In this document: in pieces, positions 26,593 through 27,357 of the stretch
Layout of the letters: each line of letters begins with the position of its first letter
Numbering within the stretch: the stretch's first letter is position 1
Source of the DNA: a virus
Virus record (IMG/VR): IMGVR_UViG_3300030329_004464
Location: 1-27,357 of that record
DNA length: 27,357 nucleotides
Direction: 5' to 3' (one strand)
The notes under the pieces: model-generated
Seen by the model: only the letters and a program-made list of their open reading frames with translations
Database searches by the model: none
What the model was told of the DNA's origin: nothing
Made by a program: the position numbers and the translations under genes

Positions 26593-26627
26593 ATATCCTA
26601 TATAGGATATCAGGGGATAATTGTCAA
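26593..26627 (-). promoter_or_regulatory. Promoter TTGACA-17-TATATA inside an 18-bp palindrome
   Basis: Minus-strand TTGACA (26622-26627) and TATATA (26599-26604) are 17 bp apart. The -10 box is the centre of a perfect palindrome, ATATCCTATATAGGATAT (26593-26610). The predicted start of transcription is the A of the ATG at 26592. The stop codon TGA of the 47-aa gene (26624-26626) lies within the -35 box. Confidence 0.8.
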
Positions 26628-26767
26628 CGTCCTTTTCTACCTTTTCCACGATATTTTCCCATTCTTTTTTCGTGCTTATTTCTACGTTTTTTGTGTCTTC
26701 CAGGCCTTTTTCTAGGTTTATCTCTTAATGGTTTGGTAACTACACCAAACTTAGGTCTTTTGCCCAT
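26624..26767 (-). CDS. Very basic small protein (47 aa)
   Basis: Reads MGKRPKFGVVTKPLRDKPRK then RPGRHKKRRNKHEKRMGKYR and GKGRKGR. About 45 per cent of residues are Lys or Arg, so it likely binds nucleic acid (DNA compaction or RNA contact); this is an inference. From memory this is a common protein type in marine metagenomic phages. It overlaps the zinc-ribbon gene by 17 nt, and its stop lies in the -35 box of the next promoter. Confidence 0.75.
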   Translation of the reverse strand: MGKRPKFGVVTKPLRDKPRKRPGRHKKRRNKHEKRMGKYRGKGRKGR

Positions 26768-26984
26768 CTCTTTGAATATCTCGTTTCGAACTCATAATAG
26801 GTAAATAACTTATTTTACCATTAATATATTGTTTTAAATCACTACCACAGGTTGTACATCTAAAAATTTCAGGATGGATAGAAACAAATATACTTAATTC
26901 ACTACAGCTGGGACATGTCCCATTAGTGATTTGAGTTTCAAAATTTAATTTGCTTCCGAAGGTTCCGTCGCCGTATCCTGCCAT
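26751..26984 (-). CDS. Zinc-ribbon protein (77 aa)
   Basis: CPSC (24-27) and CTTC (43-46) are two CxxC knuckles, separated by SELSIFVSIHPEIFR, and the surrounding strands fit a zinc ribbon. The opening MAGYGDGTFGSKLNFET and the end QYINGKISYLPIMSS are, from memory, typical of a conserved marine phage protein. It may contact RNA polymerase or DNA. It overlaps its neighbours by 17 nt (downstream) and 40 nt (upstream TTG-start gene). Confidence 0.75.
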   Translation of the reverse strand: MAGYGDGTFGSKLNFETQITNGTCPSCSELSIFVSIHPEIFRCTTCGSDLKQYINGKISYLPIMSSKRDIQRDGQKT

Positions 26985-27082
26985 CTTTTTTTCCTATTAT
27001 ATTTTTTCTTATTCTTTATCACAAGCTGCCGGTAACGTCTATCTCTTAGAACCTTTGCTATTGGGTTCTTTTTCTTATTCAA
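26945..27082 (-). CDS. Basic small protein with TTG start (45 aa)
   Basis: Reads MNKKKNPIAKVLRDRRYRQL then VIKNKKKYNRKKRWQ, again rich in Lys and Arg. There is no ATG; a TTG at 27082 lies within the end of the upstream gene and fits translational coupling. The end overlaps the zinc-ribbon gene start. The NPIAKxLRDxxYR pattern resembles, from memory, small basic proteins of other marine phages. The last few residues (DTATEPSEAN) may be only overlap sequence. Confidence 0.55.
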   Translation of the reverse strand: MNKKKNPIAKVLRDRRYRQLVIKNKKKYNRKKRWQDTATEPSEAN

Positions 27083-27290
27083 TGATCAATTTTTTAATTG
27101 ACTTAGACCCATCAATATTATCCTCTAATTCAGCTTTACCTTTCCAACATTTGTAAGTTACTGATTCAGAATAGGTCCTTTCAGCTTCACGTTTTCCACG
27201 TAAACATTGGGCCATCCCATCAACCTGCAAACGCGCTTCCTTAATCTCTGCGTTTACAAACATAAGGAGGGCTACCACAGATTCTATCAT
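27075..27290 (-). CDS. Small secreted or membrane protein (71 aa)
   Basis: MIESVVALLMFVNAEIKEAR looks like a short signal sequence with a possible cleavage after the Ala of VNA. The rest is charged with two cysteines (GMAQCLRGKREAERTYSE and YKCWKGKAELEDN) and ends SKSIKKLIIE. It may act in the periplasm. The start has GGGAG 10 nt upstream and overlaps the previous stop (ATGA), so it is co-translated with the gene at the right edge. Confidence 0.7.
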   Translation of the reverse strand: MIESVVALLMFVNAEIKEARLQVDGMAQCLRGKREAERTYSESVTYKCWKGKAELEDNIDGSKSIKKLIIE

Positions 27291-27357
27291 TGATGACTCC
27301 CATTTCCGTTAGTATACTTCATTTCTCTAGATGCGTCTTTTAATTTTTCTATATCAG
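27287..27357 (-). CDS. Gene truncated at the right edge (C-terminal 22 residues)
   Basis: The last codons of a minus-strand gene that enters from beyond 27357: DIEKLKDASREMKYTNGNGS then HQ and TGA. The end overlaps the next ATG as ATGA, typical of this region. It is helical and charged; no more can be said. Confidence 0.6.
   Translation of the reverse strand, partial: DIEKLKDASREMKYTNGNGSHQ

Overview
This window is part of the genome of a tailed double-stranded DNA phage (Caudoviricetes). It carries a large terminase, P22-like portal, scaffold, phage GroES, major capsid protein and a probable decoration protein in order on the minus strand. It is cut at both ends: tail genes presumably lie beyond base 1, and a gene is truncated at the right edge. 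The DNA is AT-rich, and many of its small proteins resemble, from memory, those of uncultured marine phages recovered from seawater metagenomes. A marine bacterial host, plausibly an alphaproteobacterium, is an inference. No integrase, repressor, tRNA, CRISPR array or ribosomal RNA was seen.

Right to left, the minus-strand morphogenesis operon runs from TerL (16262) through two very large virion-associated proteins (763 and 1315 aa), the portal, a run of small basic glycine/lysine-rich proteins, a holin-like membrane protein, GroES, scaffold, capsid and decoration proteins, to a new promoter with a hairpin leader at 91-169 serving the next structural gene. Most junctions are TAATG or short overlaps, so translation is probably coupled. 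At least seven proteins share glycine-rich motifs (GGRVG[ML], DGYxKGG).

The right part (16370-27357) holds accessory and early genes on both strands: DUF3846-like, GP88-like, two PD-(D/E)XK nucleases, a LAGLIDADG endonuclease, a methyltransferase, peptide deformylase, zinc-ribbon proteins, a small ribbon-helix-helix-like protein, a concealed 43-aa lipoprotein, and TerS, which is about 5 kb from TerL and on the other strand. Many genes are under 80 codons and overlap. I added about a dozen short genes found by reading between the longer ones.

The most unusual non-coding features are: (1) an ORF-free 520-nt stretch at 18541-19040 with at least eight hairpins, three sharing one stem sequence, downstream of a strong plus-strand promoter; (2) perfectly palindromic divergent promoters at 18490-18528; (3) a GTGTCGA repeat array with 10-11 bp spacing, arranged as opposed arms at 22463-22758; (4) a recurring phage promoter (TTGACA, about 17 bp, then TAGGAT or TATATA), used at least twice to make what should be leaderless mRNAs; (5) CAAGC-type repeats that form the C-terminal tails of several small ORFs.
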